Source: Xanthomonas sp. Leaf148 (GTDB taxonomy: Bacteria; Pseudomonadota; Gammaproteobacteria; Xanthomonadales; Xanthomonadaceae). From it: a stretch of DNA of 34,734 bases. A program made the position numbers and the translations under genes. Below are positions 6,881 through 17,300 of the stretch, in pieces (the stretch's first letter is position 1; every line of letters starts with the position of its first letter). The notes below the pieces were generated by a model. It did no database searches, had not been told where the DNA came from, and was given only the letters and a program-made list of their open reading frames with translations. Location: contig NZ_LMOP01000008.1 of assembly GCF_001423585.1 (NCBI RefSeq), positions 1,832,927 to 1,867,660 on the forward strand, given 5' to 3'.

Positions 6881-9800
6881 ATGACCCACCCCCGTTGTCT
6901 CCGCATGTCCAAGCTCACCCTTGGTCTCGTTGCCGCACTCGCCGCTGCCCCCGTATTTGCCCAGAGCACCTCCGCCGGCGTCGCTGGCCTGGTTACCAGC
7001 AGCGGCGGTCAGCCGGTGCCGAATGCCGAAGTCACGATCACCCACGTCGAATCGGGTACCGTCAGCCGCGCCACCACCGATGCCAGCGGACGCTACAACG
7101 CGCGCGGCCTGCGTGTGGGTGGGCCGTACACGATCACCATCACCAAGTCGGGTGAAGGCACCAAGACCGAAGAGGGCGTGTACCTCAACCTCAACCAGGT
7201 CAATAGCGTCGACGCTTCCCTGGGCGGTGACGTCACCACGCTGGGTGCTGTGCAGGCCATTGGTGGCGACTACGGCTCGGCTCTGTTCAGTGCTAACAAG
7301 ATGGGCACCGGCACCAACGTGACCCGTGAGCAGATCGAATCGCTGCCGTCGATCAACCGCAACCTGCAGGACTATGTGCGTCTCGACCCGCGCGTGGCGC
7401 AGACCGATAAGGCGCGCAACGAAATCTCGGTAGGTGGCCAGAATCCGCGCTTCAATCTGATCCGCGTTGACGGTATCAGCACCAATGACGCGTTCGGTCT
7501 CGAGTCCAACGGCCTGCCGACTCCCCGCCAGCCTTTCTCGATGGATGTCATCGACGAAATCTCGGTAGACGTTGCGAACTACGACGTCACCATCACCGGC
7601 GCCACGGGCGGCGTGATCAATGCGGTCACCAAATCCGGTACCAACGAATTTCACGGTTCGGTCTACAGCACCTATCGCGAGAACGATTGGTCGGGCAAGA
7701 ACCAGAACGATATCCGCCCGCAGCTGTTCGATAACGAGACCACCTATGGCCTGACCCTGGGCGGCCCGATCATCAAGGACAAGCTGTTCTTCTTCGCCAA
7801 CTACGAAAAGTACAAGGGCAAGGGCGTGTTCACCGGAGCCTCTGGCTACGGTCCGACTGGCTCTGGCGAGAGCAATATCGTTCCGATCTCGCAGGCGCAG
7901 GTCGATGAAATTATCGACATTTCGCGCAATGTCTACGGATTCGATCCGGGTACTCTGGCACTACCGGCACTGGATTCGGATTCGGAAGAAAAGGGCTTCA
8001 AGCTTGACTGGAATATTTCCGACAAGCACCGCGCTTCCTTCCGCTACGGCGAGACCGAGCAGAGCACCGCGAACCTTAACGGTTTTGGCAATCAGGCGCT
8101 TTCGCTGAATTCGTATCACTACGTTCGCGATTTCAGTCTCAAAACCTATACCGCGCAGTTGTTCAGCGATTGGACCGATACCTTTTCGACCGAAGCCAAG
8201 GTTTCCTATCGCGATTACTCGGCCGCGCGTACGGCCGCTTCGCAATTGCCGGCCGTAGCTGTGCGTATCGGCAACAACACCGTCAACCTGGGCACCGAGC
8301 AGAGCACCCAGGCTAACGAGCTGCGTACCGAAACGTGGAACGCCTTTTTCGCGGGTACGTTGTTCTTGAACGACCACACCGTCAAGTTCGGCTTTGACTA
8401 CGAAGACAACGATCTTTTCAATCTGTTTGGGCAGCGCGTCTTTGGTTCTTACACGTTCAACTCGATTTCGGACTACCGCAACAATATTGCCCAGAACTAT
8501 CGTTACTCGCAGTCCAACAGCGGAAATATCGACGATATCGCTGCGAAGTGGGGAATGCGCAATGTGGGCGTATTTGTGCAGGACACTTGGGCAGTCAATA
8601 ACAACCTGACGCTAACCTTCGGTCTGCGTTACGACGAGCCGATGGTGAAAAACAGTCCTGCCTACAATGCGACGGCATCCTCGGTGTTTGGTTTCCGCAA
8701 CGACCAGACCATCGACGGGAATGGCCTGTTCGAGCCGCGTTTTGGTTTCAATTATACGTTTGACAGTGATCGCCCGACTCAGGTGCGTGGTGGCGTAGGC
8801 CTCTTCCAGGGCGCAGCGGCAACGGTTTGGTTGTCCAACCCATACTCCAACACCGGCCTGGCTTATACGGATTACAACTTCTCAAGCCCGGCACTGGTAC
8901 GTGACAATGGCATCCGCTTTACTCCGGATATCAACAATCAGCCGCGGGGCACGACTGTCGCCGGAAGCACGCAATCTGTCGATTTCGTCGATGGCAAGCT
9001 GGGGCAGCCCTCAGTGTGGAAGGCAAACCTCGCCTTCGATACGGAATTGCCGTGGAACGGAATCGTTGCATCTGCTGAAGCTGTAGTTACGAAGGTCAAC
9101 GAAGCCATCTACTATCAGCAGCTGAACCTGGGTGCAGCGAGTGCAGTGGGCCAGGATGGCCGCAATATTTACTGGAACGCGAACGGTCTTCGTCCTTCCA
9201 GTTGGAACGTCAACGGCCTGCAGCCAACTGGTGTTTCAGTGGATGCACGCGGCAATCGTGATCGCCGATACAACGATGCGCTGATCGCGCGTCCAACCGA
9301 CAAGGGCGGCAGCGAGAGCTTTACCGTCGGTCTGAACAAGCCCTTCAATGGTGGTGACTGGTCCTGGGGTCTCTACTACACCTATACCGATGCGGATGAA
9401 GTCAGTGGTCTAACCAGTTCGACCTCGGGCTCGCAGCTGGGCAACAACGCGGTTTTCCAGGCCAATGAAAACGTCGCCTCGACCGCTGCGTACGAAGTCA
9501 AGAACAGCATCCTGGGTACCTTGAACTGGAAGCACGCGTTCTTCGGCGACTACGAAACCAAGGTCGGTCTGATCTATCAGGGCCGCAATGGTCGTCCTTA
9601 CAGCTACACGTTCGACAACGATGCCAACGGCGATGGTCGTTTGAATGACCTGCTCTACATTCCGGCCGGCCGTGGTGATGTGCTGTTCGGTTCCGCTCAA
9701 GAAGAACAGGCGTTCTGGAACTACATCGAAGGCAATGAGTATCTGGCCGCCCGTCGTGGCCAGGTTGCAGAACGTAATGGCGCACGGAACTCCTGGATCA

Positions 9801-10087
9801 ACCAGTTCGACCTGCACGTCGAGCAGGAGATTCCGGGCTTTTTCAAGGACAACAAGGCCTCTGTCTGGCTTGACGTCATGAACGTCGGCAACCTGCTCAA
9901 CAAGAAGTGGGGCCGTGTCGAGGAATATGGCTTCCCGGGTATGCGTGGTGTCGTGGAATACGGCGGTATCGATGCGGCCAGCGGCAAGTACGTATATCGC
10001 TTCAATACGCCGGACCAGTCCACCGTGTACGACGACCGCGGCATCTCCCGCTGGGCACTGCAGCTGGGCTTCCGCTACCAGTTCTGA
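6881..10087 (+). CDS. TonB-dependent receptor, Oar-like with carboxypeptidase-regulatory domain
   Basis: A 1068-residue outer membrane protein. Residues 1-27 are a signal peptide (cleavage after VFA). Residues about 30-115 form a carboxypeptidase-regulatory-like beta-sandwich (GLVTSSGGQPVPNAEVTI, then DASGRYNARGLRVGGPYTI). A plug domain follows to about 250 (QIESLPSINRNLQDYVRLDP; GGVINAVTKSGTNEFHGS), then a 22-strand-type barrel ending in ALQLGFRYQF with a terminal Phe. This is the Oar/OmpA-related group that is numerous in Xanthomonas; the ligand is unknown. A weak GAGG site sits about 9 bases before the first ATG; a second ATG at 6905 would also leave a signal peptide. The gene stands alone, closed by a strong terminator. 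Confidence 0.93.
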   Translation: MTHPRCLRMSKLTLGLVAALAAAPVFAQSTSAGVAGLVTSSGGQPVPNAEVTITHVESGTVSRATTDASGRYNARGLRVGGPYTITITKSGEGTKTEEGVYLNLNQVNSVDASLGGDVTTLGAVQAIGGDYGSALFSANKMGTGTNVTREQIESLPSINRNLQDYVRLDPRVAQTDKARNEISVGGQNPRFNLIRVDGISTNDAFGLESNGLPTPRQPFSMDVIDEISVDVANYDVTITGATGGVINAVTKSGTNEFHGSVYSTYRENDWSGKNQNDIRPQLFDNETTYGLTLGGPIIKDKLFFFANYEKYKGKGVFTGASGYGPTGSGESNIVPISQAQVDEIIDISRNVYGFDPGTLALPALDSDSEEKGFKLDWNISDKHRASFRYGETEQSTANLNGFGNQALSLNSYHYVRDFSLKTYTAQLFSDWTDTFSTEAKVSYRDYSAARTAASQLPAVAVRIGNNTVNLGTEQSTQANELRTETWNAFFAGTLFLNDHTVKFGFDYEDNDLFNLFGQRVFGSYTFNSISDYRNNIAQNYRYSQSNSGNIDDIAAKWGMRNVGVFVQDTWAVNNNLTLTFGLRYDEPMVKNSPAYNATASSVFGFRNDQTIDGNGLFEPRFGFNYTFDSDRPTQVRGGVGLFQGAAATVWLSNPYSNTGLAYTDYNFSSPALVRDNGIRFTPDINNQPRGTTVAGSTQSVDFVDGKLGQPSVWKANLAFDTELPWNGIVASAEAVVTKVNEAIYYQQLNLGAASAVGQDGRNIYWNANGLRPSSWNVNGLQPTGVSVDARGNRDRRYNDALIARPTDKGGSESFTVGLNKPFNGGDWSWGLYYTYTDADEVSGLTSSTSGSQLGNNAVFQANENVASTAAYEVKNSILGTLNWKHAFFGDYETKVGLIYQGRNGRPYSYTFDNDANGDGRLNDLLYIPAGRGDVLFGSAQEEQAFWNYIEGNEYLAARRGQVAERNGARNSWINQFDLHVEQEIPGFFKDNKASVWLDVMNVGNLLNKKWGRVEEYGFPGMRGVVEYGGIDAASGKYVYRFNTPDQSTVYDDRGISRWALQLGFRYQF

Positions 10088-10113
10088 TCGCGTTTAGCGT
10101 GTCATGTGTTGCG

Positions 10114-10146
10114 AAAACGGCCGGGTCTTCCCGGCCGTTTTCTTTT
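10114..10146 (+). terminator. Strong intrinsic terminator
   Basis: A perfect 12-bp stem (10114-10125 with 10130-10141, AAAACGGCCGGG and its complement) has a TCTT tetraloop, and the 3' arm runs into TTTTCTTTT. It begins 26 bases after the receptor stop. With A-runs on the other side it could also act on the minus strand, though no minus-strand gene needs it. Confidence 0.93.
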
Positions 10147-10193
10147 GGGCGGGTGAGTACGTTAAAGTCCTTGAGAGACAACAGGAGCAAGCT

Positions 10194-11579
10194 ATGGAAC
10201 TCAGCAGTACGGCGGCACGGGCGCTGCCGGTGGTGGATGCGCGGATTTATCCGCGTGGTGGCCTGGACGTGTTGTCCAAGGCGGAAGTGGCCCGGTTGCG
10301 CGATGCATCTAGCGGCGGCATGCACGAGCTGCTGCGTCGTTGCGCGCTGGCGGTGCTGACCAGCGGAAGCGCTTCCGACGACCCGCGCGCCGCGCGCGAT
10401 CTGTACCCGGATTTCGACATCCAGGTGAACCAGCAGGATCGCGGCATCCGCATCGACCTGAGCAACGCACCGGCCATGGCGTTCGTCGATGGCGAGATCA
10501 TCCGCGGCGTCGCCGAGCTGTTGTTTGCCGTCGTGCGCGATCTGGCCTACATGGCCATCGAGCTGGAAGCGCAACGCGCCGATTTGGACACCAGCGAAGG
10601 CATCACCAATGCGGTGTTCGGCCAGTTGCGCAACGCGCGCATCCTGCAGCCGTCCGACCCGAATCTGGTCGTGTGCTGGGGCGGGCATTCCATCTCGCGC
10701 GACGAATATCTCTATACCAAGCAGGTGGGCTACGAGCTAGGCCTACGCGGGCTGGACATCTGCACCGGCTGTGGCCCGGGCGCAATGAAGGGCCCGATGA
10801 AGGGCGCCACCATCGCACACGCCAAGCAGCGCAAGCACCACACGCGCTACATCGGCGTGACCGAGCCCGGCATCATCGCGGCCGAATCGCCGAACCCGAT
10901 CGTCAACCACCTGGTGATCATGCCGGACATCGAGAAGCGCCTTGAGGCCTTCGTTCGTATCGGTCACGGCATTCTGGTGTTTCCGGGCGGCGTCGGCACT
11001 GCCGAAGAGATCCTGTATCTGCTCGGCATTCTGCTGCGCGAAGAAAACGCGGACCTACCGTTCCCGCTGATCCTGACCGGGCCGACCATCGCCGCGCCGT
11101 ATTTCGAACAGATCGACCGCTTCATCCGCCTCACCCTCGGCGACGCGGCAGCGTCACGCTACGAGATCATCGTCGGCGACCCGGTCGCCGTTGCGCGCCG
11201 CATGGCAGAAGGCATCCACGAGGTGCGCGCGCATCGCAAAGACCAGAAGGACTCGTATTACTTCAGCTGGTCGGTGCACATCCCGCTCGAGTACCAGCAG
11301 CCCTTCGTCCCCAGCCATGAAGCCATGGCCGCCCTGGACCTGCACCACGGCCGCCCGGCACCCGAACTGGCCGCCGACCTGCGCCGAGCCTTCTCCGGCA
11401 TCGTCGCCGGCAACGTCAAGGAAGACGGCATGCGCCGTATCGAAGAGTTCGGCCCGTTCGAGATCCACGGCGACCCGGACATCATGCAGGCCCTGGACGA
11501 ACTGCTGCGCGGCTTCGTCGAGCAGCGCCGGATGAAGATCTCGGGGGACTACCGGCCTTGTTACCGGGTGGTGACTTGA
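10194..11579 (+). CDS. ppnN: Pyrimidine/purine nucleotide 5'-monophosphate nucleosidase
   Basis: PpnN (YgdH) family, 461 residues. The E. coli enzyme hydrolyses nucleoside monophosphates to base and ribose 5-phosphate and is controlled by (p)ppGpp. The central LOG-type Rossmann domain shows CTGCGPGAMKGPMKG (from 190) and the family motif PGGVGTAEE (264-272). N- and C-terminal extensions (DUF4478 and DUF3412 types) match PpnN rather than short LOG cytokinin enzymes. The frame is open to 10104, within the terminator of the receptor gene, but AGGAG at 10183-10187 points to ATG 10194. No operon partner; a 116-base gap precedes the pilus genes. Confidence 0.93.
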   Translation: MELSSTAARALPVVDARIYPRGGLDVLSKAEVARLRDASSGGMHELLRRCALAVLTSGSASDDPRAARDLYPDFDIQVNQQDRGIRIDLSNAPAMAFVDGEIIRGVAELLFAVVRDLAYMAIELEAQRADLDTSEGITNAVFGQLRNARILQPSDPNLVVCWGGHSISRDEYLYTKQVGYELGLRGLDICTGCGPGAMKGPMKGATIAHAKQRKHHTRYIGVTEPGIIAAESPNPIVNHLVIMPDIEKRLEAFVRIGHGILVFPGGVGTAEEILYLLGILLREENADLPFPLILTGPTIAAPYFEQIDRFIRLTLGDAAASRYEIIVGDPVAVARRMAEGIHEVRAHRKDQKDSYYFSWSVHIPLEYQQPFVPSHEAMAALDLHHGRPAPELAADLRRAFSGIVAGNVKEDGMRRIEEFGPFEIHGDPDIMQALDELLRGFVEQRRMKISGDYRPCYRVVT

Positions 11580-11695
11580 TCCGCTAGCTGCGGGACTGAC
11601 GTTCGTCGGTTCGCAGAGCCGCTTGTCGGTAGGGTGCTTGTCTTTACTCTTATGGTCACTCATGCTCCTCAGCACTGACGCTGGGGAGCGTATTG

Positions 11696-12211
11696 ATGTC
11701 TTTCTGCCGTGCCCGCGGGTTCACGCTGGTTGAGTTGATGACCACGGTTGCAGTCCTTGCGATCGTCGCCGCTATCGGATACCCGAGTTTTCAAGGCGTC
11801 ATTCGGTCGAATCGAGCTGTTACCGCAAATAATGAAGTGCTCGGGTTGCTTAACCTCGCCAGGAGCGAGGCATTGCGTTCTGGCCAAAGTGGGGCGATCT
11901 GCGGAAGCAGTAATGGCACTGCCTGCGATGGGAACTGGGGCGGAGGCATCCTTGCATGGAGCGATGTCAATGCAAACGGTGCACTGGATGGCGGAGAACC
12001 TGTCTTGCGCTACTGGCTTGGTAATTCCAAGCTGGTTGTTCAAGGTCCAAGTAGCGGTCTAGTTGCCTTTGACGGCCGAGGACGCCGAATTTCTGCTGCC
12101 GACCAGCAGGTCACTGTGCGCCCGGATCAATGTGGCGGCCAGCAATTGATGCGAACGCTGCTCATCAATGCAGCTGGGCAAGTCAGAAGCAGAAAGGATA
12201 CCTGTCAATGA
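11696..12211 (+). CDS. fimT: Type IV pilus minor pseudopilin, GspH/FimT family
   Basis: A 171-residue prepilin. The short leader MSFCRARG is followed by FTLVELMTTVAVLAIVAAIGYPSF, a class III signal with the conserved Gly(-1) and Glu5 (Glu13 of the precursor), so the PilD peptidase should cleave after Gly8. The body has the GspH/FimT beta-sheet pattern (LLNLARSEALRSG; LVAFDGRGRR) and two Cys pairs. The start is ATG 11696, with GGGGAG 11683-11688 upstream; a TTG just before is in frame but less likely. It is first in the operon of minor pilins that prime pilus assembly and overlaps pilV by ATGA. The C-terminal AAGQVRSRKDTC lacks the full GRxR motif seen in the second FimT at 18748-19290. Confidence 0.92.
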   Translation: MSFCRARGFTLVELMTTVAVLAIVAAIGYPSFQGVIRSNRAVTANNEVLGLLNLARSEALRSGQSGAICGSSNGTACDGNWGGGILAWSDVNANGALDGGEPVLRYWLGNSKLVVQGPSSGLVAFDGRGRRISAADQQVTVRPDQCGGQQLMRTLLINAAGQVRSRKDTCQ

Positions 12212-12681
12212 GACGGCACGGAACTAGGCGGAAAACATCTGGGTTTACATTGATTGAGGTATTAATAGCGATCATTGTTCTCGCGTTCGGGCTACTTGGT
12301 TTTGCACTGTTACAAACGATGAGCGTGCGCTTCGTGCAAAGCGCCAACTATCGAACACAGGCAACTAATCTCGCCTATGACCTTATCGATCAAATGCGCT
12401 CAAATCGGTACCAGGCTAGTCAGTACACAGCGGCCAGCTTCGCTGCAGGTTCGGCGACCGCAAGAGGAGCCTGTAGTCGCCCGACTGGCGAGACCGTATC
12501 CATCACCCAAAATATTAGTCGCTGGAAATGTCAGGTTACCAAGGCATTGGGAGACACTTCATCGGCAAACGTCGTGGTCGCCAATGGACGGGTTACTGTG
12601 TCCATCTCCTGGGGTGATCAGAAATGGGATGCAACTGATCCGGACACATCGACGACATTCGCATTGCAGACAGAGATCTGA
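12208..12681 (+). CDS. pilV: Type IV pilus minor pilin PilV
   Basis: A 157-residue prepilin with leader MRRHGTRRKTSG and then FTLIEVLIAIIVLAFGLLGFALLQ, with Gly(-1) and Glu5. The block GLLGFALLQTMSVRFVQSANYRTQATNLAYDLIDQMRSNR is typical of PilV. The frame is open to 12130, but ATG 12208 overlaps the fimT stop and is preceded by AAAGGA at 12193-12198. PilV joins FimT/PilW/PilX in the tip complex that starts pilus growth. Base composition here is visibly lower in GC than in ppnN or uvrB. Confidence 0.93.
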   Translation: MRRHGTRRKTSGFTLIEVLIAIIVLAFGLLGFALLQTMSVRFVQSANYRTQATNLAYDLIDQMRSNRYQASQYTAASFAAGSATARGACSRPTGETVSITQNISRWKCQVTKALGDTSSANVVVANGRVTVSISWGDQKWDATDPDTSTTFALQTEI

Positions 12682-12684
12682 ATC

Positions 12685-13839
12685 ATGACCGCACGTACCA
12701 GGGCGGCGGGTCTGTCGCTTATTGAAATGATGATTGCGCTGGTCATTGGCCTTGTGCTGATGCTTGGGGTAATCCAGGTCTTTTCCGCTTCGAGAACAGC
12801 GTTTCAGCTGTCTGAAGGAGCGTCCAGAGCCCAAGAAAATGCACGGTTCGCCCTGGATTTCCTGGCGCGTGACATCCGGATGGCGGGCCACTTCGGTTGC
12901 GTCAACGACCAGGCGCATTTTGTTAAAGGCCAGGGCGATCCCCGCGTCAGCTTATCCGCGACAACCGGAAGTGGCAGTCCATTGGATTTCTCTGTATCGA
13001 TTCAAGGGTATGAAGCGACGGGTACATCGCCGGGAGCGCAGCTGCGACTCGGCGGGACGTTGTCCGCCGCTGCTGGTGTGCCTTCGCAAATTCAAGGGCT
13101 CAATCCTGCTCCGTTGCCAGGCAGCGATATTCTTGTACTACGTTTTCTTTCCCCTGAAGGTGTGCCGGTTACTGGACTAGTACGTACAGGCAGCAACTCC
13201 ATCGCCAGCTTTGATGCAGCGCGTTTGTCACGCTTAACCAGTGGGGGCGTTGGAACACCCACCTTATTCGGCATCGCCGATTGCTCACATGCAGACGTGT
13301 TTACTGGGACATCTGCTGCGAGTTCTGTAACGACCAGCGTAGATCTTTCGCGCTATACCGCTCAGCCGACGGGGCAAACAATGCTCTACCGTGCCGAGTC
13401 ACTGGTGTACTACGTCGGCACTGGAGCATCAGGTGAGCCTGCGCTGCGTCGAGCACGAGCAGCGAGCGATGGCACATACACTCAGAACGAGGAGCTCGTC
13501 GAGGGTATTGAAAATATGCAATTGCTATACGGGCTGGATTCCACAGCCAATATCTCAAGTGCTACTCCGCCCGTGGGGAATATCACGTCTCAATTGACGG
13601 CATCAGGGTTGGGAGCCAGTGCAGATGCGGCAGGCGCTAACCAGTGGCGACGGGTTGGAGCGGTCCAGGTAGGAATTTTAGCGCGCAGCCCCAATACGGC
13701 TAACGCAGTTGCTACGGCTAGTGACGATCCCGTAGGTGTACTGGGAGTCAGCATGCAACCTCCATCTGCACCTGACGGCCGCTACCGAGCCAGTTATGAA
13801 CTATCTATCGCACTTCGCAATCGCTTGTTTGGCAACTAA
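12685..13839 (+). CDS. pilW: Type IV pilus minor pilin PilW
   Basis: A 384-residue prepilin. Leader MTARTRAAG then LSLIEMMIALVIGLVLMLGVIQVF with Glu5, followed by the PilW pattern of a long helix (SASRTAFQLSEGASRAQENARFALDFLARDIRMAGHFGC) and a large Cys-containing body. Length is in the normal PilW range. It follows pilV with a 3-base gap and precedes pilX by 2 bases, so it is clearly in one transcript. Assigned role is in the pilus tip/priming complex in the inner membrane and periplasm. Confidence 0.93.
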   Translation: MTARTRAAGLSLIEMMIALVIGLVLMLGVIQVFSASRTAFQLSEGASRAQENARFALDFLARDIRMAGHFGCVNDQAHFVKGQGDPRVSLSATTGSGSPLDFSVSIQGYEATGTSPGAQLRLGGTLSAAAGVPSQIQGLNPAPLPGSDILVLRFLSPEGVPVTGLVRTGSNSIASFDAARLSRLTSGGVGTPTLFGIADCSHADVFTGTSAASSVTTSVDLSRYTAQPTGQTMLYRAESLVYYVGTGASGEPALRRARAASDGTYTQNEELVEGIENMQLLYGLDSTANISSATPPVGNITSQLTASGLGASADAAGANQWRRVGAVQVGILARSPNTANAVATASDDPVGVLGVSMQPPSAPDGRYRASYELSIALRNRLFGN

Positions 13840-13841
13840 TC

Positions 13842-14360
13842 ATGAATCGTCAGCATAACCTCGTGAATAAAATACGTTTGTCCTCGCACAGTCGGCAGAG
13901 GGGCGCTGTTCTGTATGTCGCCCTGATCATGTTGATTCTGCTTGCGTTGTTGGGTATCTCTGCAATGCAGGTAGCAGGAATGCAAGAAAAGATGGCTTCC
14001 AACTATCGTGCTGTTAACCGGGCTTTCCAGCAGGCGGAAGGCGTAGTTCGCAACGGCGAGGCTTCGGTGGAGGCGATTTCCAACCGCACTGCGCTGCCGA
14101 CTGGGAGTGTTGTGACCTCTGCCAGCATAAAGCGCGGATGCGATGATGGTTTCGACCCGGTGCAGTGGGCCCGCGAGCAGACCTCGACTGAAGCCACCAA
14201 TGTACGCCAGATAGACCAATGCATTGAGGGCGAGGCGAGCATTGGGATGGGGCCGCCGATGGATTCGGCGTCGCCGATTTTTCAAATCACGGGCGTTTCG
14301 GTAGATGATGAAGTAAATGCTTCGTCGAGGTCTGCCATTGATACCGTCTTCAAGCTTTAA
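13842..14360 (+). CDS. pilX: Type IV pilus assembly protein PilX
   Basis: A 172-residue PilX-type minor pilin. The N-terminal block SRQRGAVLYVALIMLILLALLGISAMQVAGMQEKMASNY is the PilX_N signature: an RG cleavage site and a hydrophobic helix without Glu5, as is normal for this family and for its GspK-like position at the tip. The remainder is poorly conserved, with one Cys pair. It lies between pilW and pilY1 in the order found in other Gammaproteobacteria, which supports the call. Confidence 0.9.
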   Translation: MNRQHNLVNKIRLSSHSRQRGAVLYVALIMLILLALLGISAMQVAGMQEKMASNYRAVNRAFQQAEGVVRNGEASVEAISNRTALPTGSVVTSASIKRGCDDGFDPVQWAREQTSTEATNVRQIDQCIEGEASIGMGPPMDSASPIFQITGVSVDDEVNASSRSAIDTVFKL

Positions 14361-14371
14361 AGGCCAATGTT

Positions 14372-17300
14372 ATGCTATCGCGTAAAGTAAAGCTTATTAC
14401 TGCTTCCAGCTTGGCCTGCCTTTTTGGTTTGGGCTTGGTATATATGCTGGTCGCTGCACAAGGCCAAGGGCCGCTCGCTCAGACACCGCTCAACAACCAG
14501 GTTCCTATCCCGCCAGCGTTCATTATGGCTGTGGACGATTCGGGTTCAATGACATTTCAGACACAGTTTCCCGGTGCTGACGGGCAAGGGTGCTGGAATA
14601 CTAATCGACAAAGTTTCTTCTCATCCCCGGGTGTGCTCAATCGTTCTGGTAATGTATGTGGGTACAATCATGTAATGATTGGTCCTCGTCTCGAATTGGC
14701 TCGACTTGGTGTCCCTCCGCTTGATATCTACGGGTTTGCAAAATCATCGGCGTACAATCCAACTTACTATAATCCTCAGGTTAAGTACGATCCCTGGATA
14801 GGTGCTGACAAGAAAGCGTATGACAATGCGGATACTTCTTCAACCAAGATTGATCCTCGTGTCAATGCGACAAGTAATGTTGTTAACTTAACCGGTAACT
14901 TGTTGATACAAAATTGGCTTGATGCGGGCTTTGTGCAGGATGGGATGATTATTCCAAATGGGACGCGTTATCAGCGCGTTTTTGTAAATGCTAGGGGTGC
15001 TGTGACAGGGTATGGATCGGTCCAGACTGCCAATGGCACGGCATGGGCTGATGGCGGAACGCACGTGCTGATTCAGCATGTGAGATCAGTGTTTTTTATG
15101 CCTTATACGTCAAATAATGATCCGCGTCCCGTTCTTCCCGATTCGCCTAATGCCTACAATGGGGTTGAACGCATACGTGTAGCTAATGCATGCGGACAAG
15201 GGTGTGACCTTTGGAAGTACACGATTGCTGCAAAAGATACAGATGCCTTAAGAAACTTTTCCAATTGGTTTTCGTTTTACGGTAATCGAAACAGGGCGAT
15301 GATTGCGGGCATGACGCGCTCCTTTGATGCGGTAGAGGAGAATCTTCGCGTTGGCTATTTCCGGATCAACCAAAATACAAGTTTTGATTCGGTCGATGAG
15401 CGCCTGGTGATGAGGAATATAGGTGTCCCTGCTGACCGAAGCGCCCTTTACAGTGATATGATTGGTCTCACTGCATCCGGCGGAACGCCAAATCGCGAGG
15501 CGGTAAATGCGGCGGGAATTCAGTTCACTCGCTCGGATTCCGGGGCGCCAGTTCAGTTGGCGTGCCAGAAAAATGCAGTAATGCTTTTTACCGATGGATT
15601 TAGTAATGACATCGACAATAACTTTGCTGCTGTTGACAATGCTGCTGGCGATGGCGGAATGGGCGAGCCATTCGCGGATACCTATTCTAACACCATGGCG
15701 GATATCGCTGCGCGATATTACAATAACTTCAATGGTGCGTCGCCGCTTCGTCCAGATCTAACGGCAGGGCAGGTTCCTGTTCCCAGTGAATGCACGTCGG
15801 CGCCAAGTGTTAGGCTGGATTGCCAGAAGAATCTGCATATCAATTTCTTCGGTGTAACGTTAGGGGCAAGAGGTAATCTATTTAATCCGGATGTAGCGCA
15901 GGATGCCTACACGGATCCGTCCATATATAAGAACTGGCCGGCGCGCTCTGACAATAATGCCTCAACCGTAGACGACATATGGCACGCTGCGGTCAATACG
16001 CGCGGCGAGTACATTAACGCACGTACCCCTGCTGAGATCACTGCCGCAATCGATCGCGTCCTTGCCTCTGTAACTCAGGGTGAGTCCCCATCAGGGACTG
16101 CTGCGCAGACTGGCGCCCGAATCGGAAATGGCTCATTTGCTGTTACGCCCTCTTATCGGATCGCGGCTGACGGCACAGACTGGTACGGCCGCCTGGAAGG
16201 TAATCGTGTGGCGATTGATCCGCGATCCCGGTTGGCTACGACGACACCGGTCTGGGAGGCCAGTGCCCGTCTTGGCGGAACTGACCCAGATGCGCGAAAC
16301 ATCATTGTGAATAAGGCAGGTAGTACGGTTAACTTCAGCTCCACCAATGTTTCACTCGCGGATTTGTGTGCCAAGCCTGCTGGGCTCTATCCTGGAATTG
16401 CCAAGTGCACGGAGCTTGGCTTGACACTTATCGGGGCAACTGCTCGGTCTGCCGTGTCTTATCTCAGAGGCGATCGAGGGAGTGAAGTTAAGAATCGCGG
16501 CAGGTTCCGTGATCGGACGTCCGTGCTTGGCGATATCATCAACTCGTCTCCAGTCATCAGCGCTCCGACAGATGACTATGGCTACCGGGCGCTGCAGGGT
16601 GCATTAGGGACGACCTATAGCGGCTACCTCGTCACGAAGGCGACGGCTGGGCGTTATACGGTTTATGTGGGTGCAAACGACGGTATGTTGCACGCGTTCG
16701 ATGCGGGCATGGCTGCAGATGGATCAATGGACGGCAATGGAGGTGCCGAGCGTTTTGCTTATATCCCTGCAACTGCACTGGGACACATGGGCGATCTCCT
16801 CCTGCCTTCGGACCCAACGAATAAGAATGTCGAGTACGAACATCGCTATTATGTAGACGGTCCTGTTGTGGTAGGTGACGCTAATTATGGCGGTAGCTGG
16901 AAGACAGTTGCCGTCGGAACTGCGGGGGCGGGTGGGCGTAGCGTATTCGCCCTCGACGTGACAAATCCCGCGGCCTTCTCGACGTCTAGCAAGCTCTGGG
17001 AAATTAGTGACCTTGATACAAGCCTTTCGGCTGCGATCAGGAACAATATCGGTCATGTGCTCGGAAAGCCTGTCATCGTCCCGGTCAGGGATGCTGCAGG
17101 AGCTGTCACTTGGAAGGCAATTTTCGGTAACGGCTACAACAGTCAGAGCGGGAAAGCAGTACTGTTTGTGGTGGATATCAAGGCAGGTGCGCCTGCTGTC
17201 ACGATGATCGAAGCGACAGAGGCTGGTTCCGCAATTGCAGGCACTAATGGCTTGGGGAACATAGTCGTTGTGGACAGGTGGGGTGGAGTATCTCAAACTG

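Noticed and set aside
16463..16477. RGD in PilY1 as an integrin-binding motif
   Set aside because: LRGDR at 698-702 is part of a conserved PilY1-family block at the start of the beta-propeller domain, so it is explained by family conservation rather than host receptor binding.
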